Assembly (NCBI GenBank): GCA_037447655.1
Contig: JBBHKE010001418.1
Coordinates: 65,100 to 129,099, forward strand
Reading direction: 5' to 3'
Length of the DNA: 64,000 bases
DNA from: Zygnema cylindricum
Taxonomy: Eukaryota > Streptophyta > Zygnematophyceae > Zygnematales > Zygnemataceae
Of the stretch, positions 10,725 to 21,700 are shown piece after piece (position 1 is the first letter of the stretch; each line of letters opens with the position of its first letter). The notes under the pieces are model-generated. The model made no database searches. It saw only the letters and a program-made list of their open reading frames with translations, and was not told where the DNA came from. Position numbers and translations under genes: made by a program.

Positions 10725-11270
10725 CATTTTTTATTATGTCTCTTTTCCATTAGATTAGGGTGAAGTTTCATCAGGACATTATGTAATTGTACGGCCAACA
10801 TTACACAATGCTACATTTTGAACGAAGTTCCATTGCGCAGACTCTGTAATCCACGTGTTAGCAAAAGAGTGGTGCCACGTAACTACAGATTTGATATTGA
10901 AAATCATCAATGATTTTCACACCGACCAAAAATCTTCATTTGCGTACCATGTACGTGCGTACCAAGTCATCTTGCAACACAACTTTTGTACTATTTGCAG
11001 ACGCCTTGTCAGATACGACCTCATTTTTTTTAAGTTCTTGTTTTTACGCGTGACGAATTGTTTTTACTCGTGACGAATGAGCGTTGCCAGAAATAGTGTG
11101 ATAAATGGGCGCTAACAAAAATAGCGTGACAAAAGTGCGTTACGAGATTTGGTTTGTATTTTTTGTTGGATATTTGAATGCGTATATCGTGTGCGAATTT
11201 TTTTGATTTCCGTTGGTTCCCATTTTGAAACGTATGCTCATTATCCAGCGTATCGCGGCTCTTTTTTTTG
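10725..11270. other. Non-coding spacer between foldback elements
   Basis: Contains the end motif GATTAGGGTGAAGTTTCATCAGG near 10755, related to the TIR ends at 11480-11520 and 13640-13660. No gene was seen. Confidence 0.4.
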
Positions 11271-11312
11271 TGTAATCGGTGATGTACCTCGCGAGGTACA
11301 TCACTAATTACA
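11271..11312. repeat. Hairpin centred on CTCGCGAG
   Basis: Perfect 26-bp palindrome at 11279-11304 (core GTACCTCGCGAGGTAC), extended by a further six paired bases after two mismatches. The arms are unlike those of the 7806 hairpin, but the centre is the same. Confidence 0.9.
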
Positions 11313-11349
11313 TAAACTTTCGAAGCGAACGCTTCTCAAGAAAATATTC

Positions 11350-11660
11350 AACGGTCATTGTTAAATCTCGGAATTTTGGAGAATATTGGCAAGATTCTCT
11401 GTATTGGGATAAAAACAAAATAAAAGGTATAGCATAGTACGAAGAGGTTCGAATTTCTATAAACAACCTCACTTTTCGTCTAATGGAACTTCACCCTTAG
11501 GGTAACGTTCCATCAGCCGAAAAGTGAGGTAGTTTGTAGAAATCCGCGACTATCAGTACCAAACCGTACTGCTTATTTTGTTTTTATGCGAAAAACAACA
11601 TTACACAGAATCTTGCCAATACTCTTCGAAGATATGTGAGGTAATACTGACCGTCGGATG
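11350..11660. mobile_element. Compact foldback element, almost no spacer
   Basis: Inverted arms meet at about 11498. Landmarks are ACGGTCA against TGACCGT, GGCAAGATTCT against AGAATCTTGCC, AACCTCACTTTTCG against CGAAAAGTGAGGT, and TAATGGAACTTCACCCT against GGGTAACGTTCCATCA at the centre. The arms are about 150 bp and partly diverged. Confidence 0.7.
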
Positions 11661-12180
11661 TTCATCCGCGAGGCTTTCGCTTCATTTTTCTTTGTAACTG
11701 TTAACGTACCTCAAAGAGGTGGGTTGGCGGATACAGAAAAAAACTAATCGCGACACGCAAGACGATTAAGCTATGTGTCACGATGGACAACCAACGAAAA
11801 AACACAAAATTTACTGATGGTATGTACATTTCAAAATGCAACTGAAAATAAAAAAAGTAATCATGAATCTCTCCATTGTCGCGCTATTTTTGGCAACGCT
11901 CTTTCGTCACACTTTTTCTGGCAAAGGATTTTCGTCATGTTCGAAAAACAAGAACCTTAAAAAACGAGCTGGCGTAATAGACTGGCGTTTGCAAAAAGTA
12001 CAAAAGTCATGTCGTATTATGACTTGGTAAGCAGGTACATGGTACGAAAGTGAAGATTTGAAGTGAAATTTGTTGGTGTGAAGATTTTTAAAAGATTTTC
12101 AATATATGGTCAAAACCCACGTGGCACCACTCAATGTGTAACCCATGGTTTACAGATTTTTCGTGATGGAACATCGACTC
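11661..12180. other. Non-coding spacer
   Basis: No gene recognised. Ends at the AGGGTGGACTTCC terminus of the next repeat. Confidence 0.4.
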
Positions 12181-13593
12181 AGGGTGGACTTCCATTAGCG
12201 GAAAAGTAAGGTTTTTTTACTAACGGTCGTACTGTTTCGTACAGGTTTGTACATATTTTTTTTTTCCAAAGAAAACAACATTACATAAAAATGTCCAATG
12301 CTGTAGGCGTAATTTCGGACAATCATATTCTATTCCACTTTTTATCGGAGATGCCACATCACCAACCTTACAGTTTGTTAAGACCGTGCACAGGGAGGAA
12401 AGTTCTTGAATACAGACGGTGTAAAAACATGCCGCGTGGAAAAGGAAAAAAAAATCCACGAGGAGCGCGCGCATATGTGCGTACATGTCGAAAAGGTCAC
12501 GTACATTCCGTCAGGGTGGCTGCGAATCTGCCGAAATTAGGGTGGGCTTCCACTAGGCGTCTCAGTAATTGTACAAATTTTTTTACTGAAAGGCGTGCCT
12601 TCCTTTAGGTGGCGACAGTAAAGCACTTTTTATTTGAGTGGCTCATTCTGGTTGTAACACGTAGGTTAATCTAAGATGCATTAAATCTTGAAAGAATTAT
12701 AGAATACAAAGTTTGAACGCAATATCTGTACGATCGGAGGTAATCTCTTTACCCTCGGAGGAAATATTTGTACCGTCGGAGGTAATTAATGACTCATACA
12801 TATGGCATTAAATGCACTACCCAAAATTTCAAAACGCAACGACAAAAAGGCGGCGACAAACTTTAATGGTGGGAGCGTGACGGGATAATTTCGGCAGATT
12901 CGTAGCCAACCTGGCGGAACGCACGTGGCCCTTGCGACGTGTACGCACATATGCGCGCGCTCCTCGTGGATTTTTTTTACCTTTTCCACGCGGCCTATTT
13001 TTACACATTCTGTATTGGAGAACTGTCCTCCTTGTGCACAGTCTTAACAAACTGTAGGGTTGGTGACGTGGCGTCTCGGATAAAAAATATAATAGAATCT
13101 GACGGTCCGAAATTACGCCTACAACATTGGACATTTTTCTGTAATGTTGTTTTCTTTGGAAAAAAAAAATCTGTACGAACCTGTACGAAACGGTACGACC
13201 GTCAGTAAAAAACCCTTTTTTTTCGCTAATGGAAGTCCACCCTTAGCTTGTCACGCTCCCACCATCAAAGTTTGCCGCCGCCATTTTGTTGTTGCGTTTT
13301 GAAATTTTGGGTTGTGCGTTTAATGCCATATGTACGAGTCACTAGTTACCTCCGACACTACAGATATTTCCTCCGGGGGTAGAGATATTACCTCTGATCG
13401 TATAGATATTGCGTTCAAACTTTGCATTCTAAGATTTTCTCAAGATTTTATGCATCTAATATTAACCTACGTGTTACAACCAGAATGCGCCACGCAAATA
13501 AAAAGTGGTTTATTGTCGCGACCTAATGGAAGGCACGCCTTTCAATAAAATATTATGTTCAATTACTGAGACGCATAATGGAAGTCCACCCTC
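12181..13593. repeat. Two interleaved inverted repeats (order a, b, a', b')
   Basis: Four blocks of about 355 bp lie in a row: a (12181-12540), b (12539-12892), a' (12893-13244) and b' (13245-13593). Block a' is the inverted copy of a. Shared landmarks are the ATTAGCGGAAAAGTAAGG side, GTAGGCGTAATTTCGGAC, GTTTGTTAAGACCGTGCACA and CCACGAGGAGCGCGCGCATA. Block b' is the inverted copy of b, as shown by AGTAATTGTAC, AAGGCGTGCCTTCC, TAACACGTAGGTTAAT and the two or three GATCGGAGGTAAT-like words. Blocks a and b both start, and a' and b' both end, with AGGGTGG.CTTCCA or its complement. Simple nesting cannot give this crossed order. No protein is encoded. Confidence 0.8.
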
Positions 13594-13668
13594 AATTAAC
13601 CCGACCCGTAGAGTTGGCCGTACGATTACAGAAACGACTGATGGAACTTGACCCTTATTAGATGTTTT

Positions 13669-14620
13669 TAAGGGTACGTCCCCACGTATTAAAGTACATA
13701 GTTTTCTCTGTCTTTTTGCCCTAGAATTCAGGGAACTTTGAAAAAAACTTTAGCCGTACGAGAAAATCATTTTTACCAAAGTAAAGTGAACGTCAATTCA
13801 TACTTTGGATGTAAGGAGTGTTTGTCGTTATGTGAACGCATTTTGGCGTTTTCTCCTTTTCGACCCCCGGGCAAGAGAATCCAGCCCAAAAAAAAACTTC
13901 ATCCAAAATCACCTCGAGGGGGTGATTTTAGTTCTAGTACCGCCCAAACAGCGAATGAAAAACGAACCACGCACGCGCCACACGATTTGTAAAATTTTTG
14001 GACGAGGGAGAGTCCTCGCTATTTTTCTCCGTACCCGTCACGCGCTATGTACGGAAAAGAAATTTCAGGGGTCTCGGACTTCCACTTGCATTCATGGGTC
14101 CTTTGCATAATTTTTCGCCGTCGTCGCCTCTCCTCTCTCCCTCTCACACTATCGCTTGTATCTCACACTTTTTAGAATGAGACACGACAATATTGGTATA
14201 AAATGAAAGATCTTTAAAAAATATATTTTTTGAAATTTTGTAGGTTTTTATTTAATGGCAAATCGAGTGAGAAAAGTAGAAAAAGCGAAATCGGGAAACC
14301 ATGGCGGAAAGTTCTTGAATCCGTGACGTCGACGTTGTCACAAATGAGCGTGACGTCACAATGTCACCAAACCCTAAACATTTGCAATTTCACAAATATC
14401 TAGACGCCTACAACTGTCGCTGTTTTTGTTGGCGTCACTAATCGTCGGAAGTTTCGTAGTCGGCTTCAATCGTCACAAATTGTACCTACGTCTACAACCG
14501 TTACATGTCAAAGTTCCGATTTCATTTTCGCACATTGGGACGCTCTTCAAAGTAGTACGGTGAATCTTCACTATAGTCCAAAATATTTTATCAAAGTACC
14601 GATTACATGGGGACGTACCC
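13669..14620. mobile_element. TIR element, about 0.95 kb, copy 2 of the 7806 repeat
   Basis: The left end reads AAGGGTACGTCCCCACGT and the right end ACATGGGGACGTACCCT, an inverted pair of about 17 bp with one difference. Internally it matches 7806-8770 in the same orientation, including the ATCACCTCGAGGGGGTGAT hairpin near 13908, which has lost perfect symmetry. No protein is encoded. Confidence 0.7.
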
Positions 14621-15434
14621 TAACTTTTTATATTGTTTCTGTTATTATAAAGTCAAAGTCGGTCAACGCATTTTATAAAGTTTTGAATTTTGTTTCATGC
14701 ACATATTCGTTATTTTTGGGCGTTTCATGCGTGCGTTTTATGCATAGTTCAAAAGTAGGCTTTTTTATGGTAGGCCTTTGGTAGGCGCACAAAACTTTGC
14801 ACAAAACTCGCGCAACGTAGGCATACTGTATGTGTGTGAGTCGTGCACACTACTGTACGAACGTCCGAATCTGACGTAAGATCAAAGTACAGCGCACGCC
14901 GCCGGACGATTTTTTTTAGCGAACTGACACGGCGTAGGATGACATTCCGGGGGAAAAGCCGTAGGTTTTGGTAATTTTTTTGGCAGTGTGGTATTTTTTT
15001 TTTTTTATCGTCCCATACTGCCTGGTTGGTCAATTTGAGGCTTTATTTAGTGTGGCCCTCAAAATCGCAGACACTAATATGACAGATTGTCCTTTCGTAA
15101 GTTGTGTTATGGGCTTTTCATGTGATCATTTTAAATCGCTTACTTTGATCAGCGACCGTTCGATCGTACAAATCTGACGGTTTAAATAAAAAGTCCCTTA
15201 AAACTCACAGAAATATTTTTTTTTGTCCGATTTTTTTTCAAAATTTAGACATGTCGTTTAATTCTCTATCGATCGATGTGCAACTCAACCCTGTTCCTAT
15301 TTTATTTCATTTTGCGGTCAATACAATATGGGTCTTAAGGGCATATTGTATGTTGCGTACATTAGGCATATTGTATGGGCGTACGGTCACCTACTTTTTA
15401 ACTATGGTTTTATGCGCACGAGACACCTATGCTT
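14621..15434. other. Non-coding spacer upstream of the glycosyltransferase duplication
   Basis: AT-rich with no recognised gene. There is a run of T at about 14995-15006. Confidence 0.4.
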
Positions 15435-15945
15435 TTGACTGCCCAAAAAATATTTTACTGTAATAAAAATGGGCAGTCTGGTGGAATCTCCAGCAGCAGT
15501 CGGCATTTCAGAGCTTCTAGAAATACGGTAAGTACATTACAGTACTGTACTGTCTTGTACTTTAAAGTACAGTACTGTACTGCAATTTTCGCAAGGGCGA
15601 CTTTTATCTGTTGGCTGTTGCGAACGCTGACATGAAAACGTACGGAAACGTACAAAATCCGTACGTGCTTGGTTCGAGCTGACGGCAAACACTACGGTAT
15701 GATACAAAATTTGATGTTTAGAAGATTTTAAACTCTCTCCTCCTCCCACTCTTCTCCTCCCTTTCCCTTTTTTTTTTTTTTCCCTTTCCCTTTTTTTTTT
15801 TTTTTCCCTTTCCCTTTTTTTTTTTTTTCCCTTTCCCTTTCTCTCTCTCTCCCCCTCCCTCTCTCCTCCCCTTCTCCCCCTCCCTCTCTCCCCCTCCCTC
15901 TCTCCTCCCTCTCTCCCCTCTCTCCCCTCTCTCCCCTCTCCTCCT

Positions 15946-16206
15946 ATGGAATACGGCGATTATAACCGCACTCCTATCCCTTCCTCTCCCTTGAATCCTT
16001 TTACTTTTTTTATTCCTCAGTCACAGTCTCAGTCTGCCTTCGCCTCTCGCTCTCTCCCTCGGTCTCGTTTGCCAGCACTGCCGGCCGTTAGTCGCAGCGG
16101 CCGGCTATTCTGGCTGGTGCTGGCCGTCAGTTGCGTCTCTCTGCTGCTGCAGCTCTCGCAGAGGAATAGGAACAGACTCAGTACGGACTGTACTTTTCCA
16201 GAACTG
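15946..16206 (+). pseudogene. Extra copy of glycosyltransferase exon 1 (alternative first exon)
   Basis: Encodes the same 87 residues as exon 1 of the gene at 18014, up to the PEL codon before a GTAAGT donor. It starts at ATG 15946 directly after a pyrimidine tract. Splicing from this donor to the acceptor at 19999 would give the same protein, so it may be a working alternative promoter and first exon rather than a dead copy. I cannot tell which copy is transcribed. The downstream 58-bp array has six units here against three in the other copy. Confidence 0.6.
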
Positions 16207-16518
16207 GTAAGTACAGTACCTATATAGGAACAGATTAAGTACGGACTGTACTTTTCCAGAATTGGTAAGTACAGTACCTATATAGGAACAGATTCAGTAC
16301 GGACTGTACTTTTCCAGAATTGGTAATTACAGTACCTGTATAGTAACAGACTCAGTACGGACTGTACTTTTCCAGAATTGGTAAGTACAGTACCTATATA
16401 GGAACAGATTCAGTACGGACTGTACTTTTCCAGAATTGGTAAGTACAGTACCTATATAGGAACAGATTCAGTACGGACTGTACTTTTCCAGAACTGGTAA
16501 GTACAGTACCTATATCGT
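16171..16518 (+). repeat. 58-bp minisatellite carrying a splice donor, 6 units
   Basis: Units start at 16171, 16229, 16287, 16345, 16403 and 16461, exactly 58 bp apart. Each has CAGTACGGACTGTAC, then CTTTTCCAG, then AA.TG, then GTAAGTACAGTAC (GTAATT in one unit). The first unit overlaps the end of exon 1, so the repeat has copied the exon/intron boundary. The CTTTTCCAG also looks like an acceptor, so each unit could define a five-base microexon. Confidence 0.9.
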
Positions 16519-16742
16519 TATATAGTACCTATATGACGCAAATGCGAAGTGCATCTTCGTCAACCGTGAAAGGGCTCGAAGGCGGTACGTCTACAATGTC
16601 ACAAAAACTCATGCGACGTCACATGCAGTGACAAAAAATAACGTGCGTCATCACAGATTGTAGACGTTGACAGCTGTCACGAGCATTGTCAGCGTATACA
16701 ATCGTCACACCTTTAAGTAACTATTTCTTTTCGTAGTTATTT
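16519..16742. other. Non-coding spacer
   Basis: Rich in GTCACA/TGTCAC words arranged as imperfect inverted repeats. No gene was seen. Confidence 0.4.
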
Positions 16743-16964
16743 AATTGGGTTGGGGTTGGGGTTGTAGTTTTGGTTTTGTCAGTTGCCGTGCTTTTCATTT
16801 TCTTTTCATTTTGCGTTTGGGTGCCTTCATTTTCCTTGTTGTTTTGTTTTTGTTTTTGTTGTGTTGTTATTTTATTCCCCTGCTGGTAGTTTTTCAGTTT
16901 CGGCCATGCCACCCCTTTTGTACCCTCGGACTCAGATGGTTTACCATCGTGCTTTTTAATTTAT
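16743..16964 (+). mobile_element. 5'-truncated copy of the non-LTR retroelement 3' end
   Basis: Matches about 6636-6845 of the full retroelement: GGGGTTGG, TTGTAGTTTTGGTTTTGT, TAGTTTTTCAGTTT, CCACCCCTTTTGTACCCT and GATGGTTTAC, ending GCTTTTTAATTTAT. The absence of upstream sequence is the normal result of incomplete target-primed reverse transcription. Confidence 0.85.
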
Positions 16965-17198
16965 CTGCATCATTGGTAGGTACATAGGGACACTTGAAAT
17001 CCGGATCCGCCGGATCTTCGGTAAAAAACAAAGTAAATTCTGTAAGTTTGAAGTACATAGAGACGCACCCTTAAAAACTTTTGACTGCCCAAAAAATGTT
17101 TGACTGCAATTAAAATGGGTAGTCTGGTGGAATCTCCGGCATCAGTTGGCATTTCAGGCTTCTAGAACTAAACACTTCTCTTCTAGAAATACGATAAG

Positions 17199-17691
17199 TA
17201 CACCGTGAATCGCTATTAGCGTAATAAAAAATATAGCGTAATGAAACAATTAGCGTACTTTACGGTAAATTGTGTTTTTTCGGGTACACCATGATACTAA
17301 TTTATCATGTACTCTAATTTGTAAACTGCTTTGTAAAAATTTTCGGCACATAATATGGCCACACTAAAACATATATATGTACGAAATTGTTCAAATCGTA
17401 CGCCGTCGCGTTTTTTTGACATCTGCGTATGCCGGAAAATATTTACGCAATTATATATTATTATATTTTCTGTACTTTTAAACCTAAAAATGCACGGAAT
17501 AGTACAAATCTGGCAGTCCGTACACCACACTATTTAAAATAACACTAAATTACAGTTGTGAACCGTATTGAGCGGGGTACCTCAAATAACGTGCAAAAAC
17601 ATTTAGCATACTTTATTCTATTTGAGAATTTGCCCCAAAAAAAGGGGTACCCCAATTAGCGTCATGTACGCTAATAGCGATTCACGGTGTA
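17199..17691. mobile_element. TA-flanked MITE with proven insertion site
   Basis: Ends CACCGTGAATCGCTATTAGC and complement, with TA on each side. The matching place in copy 1 of the promoter duplication (15533-15534) has a single TA and no element, while the flanks match on both sides. This shows that the element inserted after the duplication and duplicated TA. Interior of about 450 bp with no protein. Confidence 0.9.
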
Positions 17692-18013
17692 CATTACAGT
17701 ACTGTACTGTCTTGTACTTTAAAGTACAGTACTGTACTGCAATTTTCGCAAGGGCGACTTTTACCCGTCGCAAACGCGACATGAAATTGTACGGAAACGT
17801 ACAAAATCCGTACGTTCTTGATTCATTGCTACACCGCCAATCGCTTCGCGTAAAGCTTCCATCCATTTCATTCTCCATTATCCATATTTCCATTCATTCC
17901 ATTATTCATTCCTTCCTCCCACTTTCCCTCCCTTCCTTCCATTCCATTCCTCCTTCCTCCCTCTCCCCCCCTCCCTCTCTCCTCCCTCTCTCCCCTCTCT
18001 CCCCTCTCCTCCT

Positions 18014-18746
18014 ATGGAATACGGCGATTATAACCGCACTCCTATCCCTTCCTCTCCCTTGAATCCTTTTACTTTTTTTATTCCTCAGTCACAGTCTCAG
18101 TCTGCCTTCGCCTCTCGCTCTCTCCCTCGGTCTCGTTTGCCAGCACTGCCGGCCGTTAGTCGCAGCGGCCGGCTATTCTGGCTGGTGCTGGCCGTCAGTT
18201 GCGTCTCTCTGCTGCTGCAGCTCTCGCAGAGGAATAGGAACAGACTCAGTACGGACTGTACTTTTCCAGAACTGGTAAGTACAGTACCTATATAGGAACA
18301 GATTCAGTACGAACTGTACTTTTCCAGAATTGGTAAGTACAGTACCTATATAGGAACAGATTCAGTACGGACTGTACTTTTCCAGAACTGGTAAGTACAG
18401 TACCTATATCGTTATATAGTACCTATATAACGAATATAGGTAGTATATATAGCACCTGTATTGTACCTACAGACACTATCGTTGTATAGTACATACATCG
18501 TATTTTTGGTGACCTGTATCGCTTCTGATTTGTATCGTTTCTGATTACCGGCAGCTGTGATTATCGACGAATTTTTTTTTTTTTTTGTAGCAGTCAATGC
18601 TTCGAGTTATTCTGCAGTTTTTGCATTCGATGGAGATTATGTGCTTTATGTGCTTTTTTCACTTTTTTTTTTTTTTTTTTTTAGCAGTCAATGCTTTGAG
18701 TTTTTTTGCAGTTTTTGCATTTTATGGAGATTTTTTGTTTTTTTTG

Positions 18747-18777
<31 letters not shown>

Positions 18778-21700
18778 GAATTGCATGGCAGTGTCTCTTT
18801 GATACTTCCTTTGCCATTTTTTGGTTTATGACGTGGCTAAGGTGTTGATATATTGACAATCATTATTGTGTTGCACATTGTTTGGTATCACCAATTATGT
18901 CTAATTCAATGGTTCAATAAATTGTATGTCTATCTTTTTACTGCAAAAGGTTCCAGTCCTCTCTCCCTCCCCTCCCCCTCCCTTTCTTATTTTTGTGAAG
19001 AGCTTTAAAAAACTTCAAAGGAAAAAAAAATGTTCAAATCGAGGAAATGTTACAAAAAATCCACAACATTTTAGCTCAGAAAGTCTCGAACTCACCTGAT
19101 CCGGGGAATGCACTAGCATTAGTGTAAATACTAAATAGCCTTATCAACACTTTTTCAAAAACTCTTAACAAAATGTTGCTTATCCATATGCTGAAACATT
19201 GACTTTATTAAAATGTTTGGGGAAGTTTTTGGAACTTTGCTTCATCAGTCTGGCAACAAAAAAGGTTAACATTGGCTGCTACTAAGTTTTCCATTTTTTA
19301 GGGTTAGAACCTTCTTTGTATTTTCTTTTGCTCGTTTGTCCATAACGATGCTGACAGTGCTACACTTCACATCGTTATAAGAGTTAATTTGTACAGTTAA
19401 TACTAGATATTCTTTAGCGCTAAAGAATATCTAGTATTAACTGTACAAACTATGTTTCGCCATGTGGCTCCGTATGGGTCCCTTAGCTAAACAGTGTTAT
19501 CAACACTAATTTATGAGTTTGGGTCAAAAGAGAGCACGCACTCGGTTCAGTGTCATTAACTCTAGTGGTGACGTAAGGTGTACACTGCCCATCGCTGGTA
19601 GTTTTAGTAGCAATAGTACTCTAGGAACTTTGTCTGATGGAAAATCGTAGAATATTGTTAACAACTCTATTTAAGGGAGTGGCCTTAAATAGGCCAAGTC
19701 ACTCTTACCTAAATTAGGATTATTGGTACTAATTGCACTTTATACTAATAATTCCTTTACACACTAGCAGCGATGGGCAGTGTAGTCTACATCTCTTTTT
19801 TTTAGAAAATAATGAGGTCCCCACTAGAATTACCGCAAGAAATTGCATCCAGAATTGGCGTTTTCCAGAATTACTGTTTTCAGTGAAGAGGAGAAATATT
19901 GAAATTTAAAGGTCTTGCACAAATCGGCATTGGCTTGTAGATTAAATTGTTGTGTGTTTTTTTGTTTCCCCTCTTTTTTTTTGTGGCCTTTTTTCTCAGG
20001 AAACTGCCAGATTAAAAGAGAGGGATTTAGCGCAGTTGACCGTGATCGACAATTCTTTTGAAAAAAAAAATGCCAAAAAATCCGAGGGATGTATTTTATA
20101 CATGGATGATAGAAAACAACATTTTAAGTCAGCCAATGAATCTCCTTGGACCTACTGGGAAGAAAGAGGAGCTCAATTAAAATACTGGACAGCATCAAAG
20201 TTTGTCAATCGGTGGGAATTTGTGGAGTGAACAATTGATATCGGTTTGTCTGTTTTGCAAGAATTTTGAAGTGATTCAACAGTGATCAAATCAAAAATTT
20301 GCATTTCCAACCGTTAAGAGTCAATATTCGTCGTCCTTGGGTCTGTCTGGTTGACAATTTACATTTCCATTCTATTCTGCTAATTGAATATGTACCTGTT
20401 TCTATTTTTTGTATATATTTATTTGGGGAGCAGAGCATATGCTCGTCGTCATGGATATCGTTTTGTGGTCGGTAATGTCTCCGACTTTCAAAATGCGTCG
20501 GAATATAGAGCTGCTGCATGGTATAAGGTAGGATCTATTCCTTGTTTACAACTATTTCAGCAAAATATATTCAAAAATTGCTACTGTGCTTGTCCATTAT
20601 TAGTGTGGATAGAATCTCCTGATTGAGACTTCTTCGTGATTTCGGAAGGAATCATACTTTTAACATGGATATGTTCAGTCAGAAATACATACTATTTTCC
20701 CATGCGAGACGGAATTTGATTCTAGAGTATATAGTTCATGGATGGAAACTTCTGAAGCAGCATTGCTAAGATGCATTTGTTGACCACACTACGCCATGTG
20801 TCGCTATTAGCGTATATGTTTTTCTTTCTCCACTTAAATCAACTTTTCTGCGTGCACACTTAACCGATACCAATTGGAAGGTAAGAACCTTACCTTTCCA
20901 TCGCAACCGTCAGATTAATAATCCGACAAGTGTGCAAGGAAAAAATTGAGGTTAATGCTGAAAATGACATTATTGCTAATAACGATACACGGTATAGTGG
21001 ATGTAGGCTGTTATCAATGGCCCTTCCGATGGAAGTCTCATCATTCTTTCACCAACGAATTAGAGCAAAATATTATTTGTTTCAGGCTTTAGAAAACTAC
21101 CTAAGATATCGTTTTAATTGTGCTTCTAGTATGCTTCAGGTGCGATGTATTTGTTCTGGTAGGCATAGCATTGGACCATGCGGTGTATTGAAATGCTATT
21201 TGTTTGTCGTCACATCACCTGAGTTTTACATCACTTTTTTTTTCTCATTCTTGGACGTTGCTGTTCTTGTTATCGATTTTTCCATGCTTCCTCTCTGCAT
21301 ATCTTTCCACCTTTCACCATTTTTAGCCTGGGCAAAGCGAAAGCATGTAGATTGTAAAGTACACTGCCATCGCTAATAGTGTTAGATATTTTTGTCACTC
21401 GATTGTCTTTAACTTTATTGTCAACCGTTGCATTTATTTCTTTTTTTTAAATGGAGCAAACAAAAGGTAACTGTCCCATTTTTCGATTGTGATGTCACAA
21501 TTGAAAATTAGGAAACTCTGTTATGAGATTAAGCACTTTGAGAGCCCTAGAAATGCTTAAAACCAGTAAAAGATGGGCAGTGTAGTATGATCCACAATCA
21601 ATTCATGTGGTCAAAAAAAGTGCTTGCATGGACTCTTCCCATGGACTCTTTCTCTTATCCATTTAAATCATCTTTACTAGTCGCAATATAACCAACAAGT

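Larger units (their letters stand above)
15435..16518 (+). repeat. Duplicated promoter and first-exon segment, copy 1
   Basis: Begins GACTGCCCAAAAAATATTTT and runs through a long inverted repeat of TACAGTACTGTACTG words (15537-15582), pyrimidine tracts (15725-15945) and exon 1 to the end of the 58-bp array. The same order occurs at 17081-18412. The exon parts encode identical proteins, so the duplication is recent or homogenised. Confidence 0.85.
17081..18412 (+). repeat. Duplicated promoter and first-exon segment, copy 2
   Basis: Same order as 15435-16518 but enlarged by a 493-bp MITE at 17199-17691 and with a different spacer at 17825-17960 that includes a lone MITE end (TACACCGCCAATCGC near 17830). 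This copy is the one next to the rest of the gene. Confidence 0.85.

Noticed and set aside
7806-14620. LTR retrotransposon with 7806-8770 and 13669-14620 as LTRs
   Set aside because: The copies end in inverted rather than TG...CA termini, and there is no gag-pol, primer site or polypurine tract between them.
15946-16224. Exon 1 copies as two independent 93-aa genes
   Set aside because: The frame ends within the intron after a GTAAGT donor, and the coding phase continues correctly into the exon at 20000, so it is a first exon.
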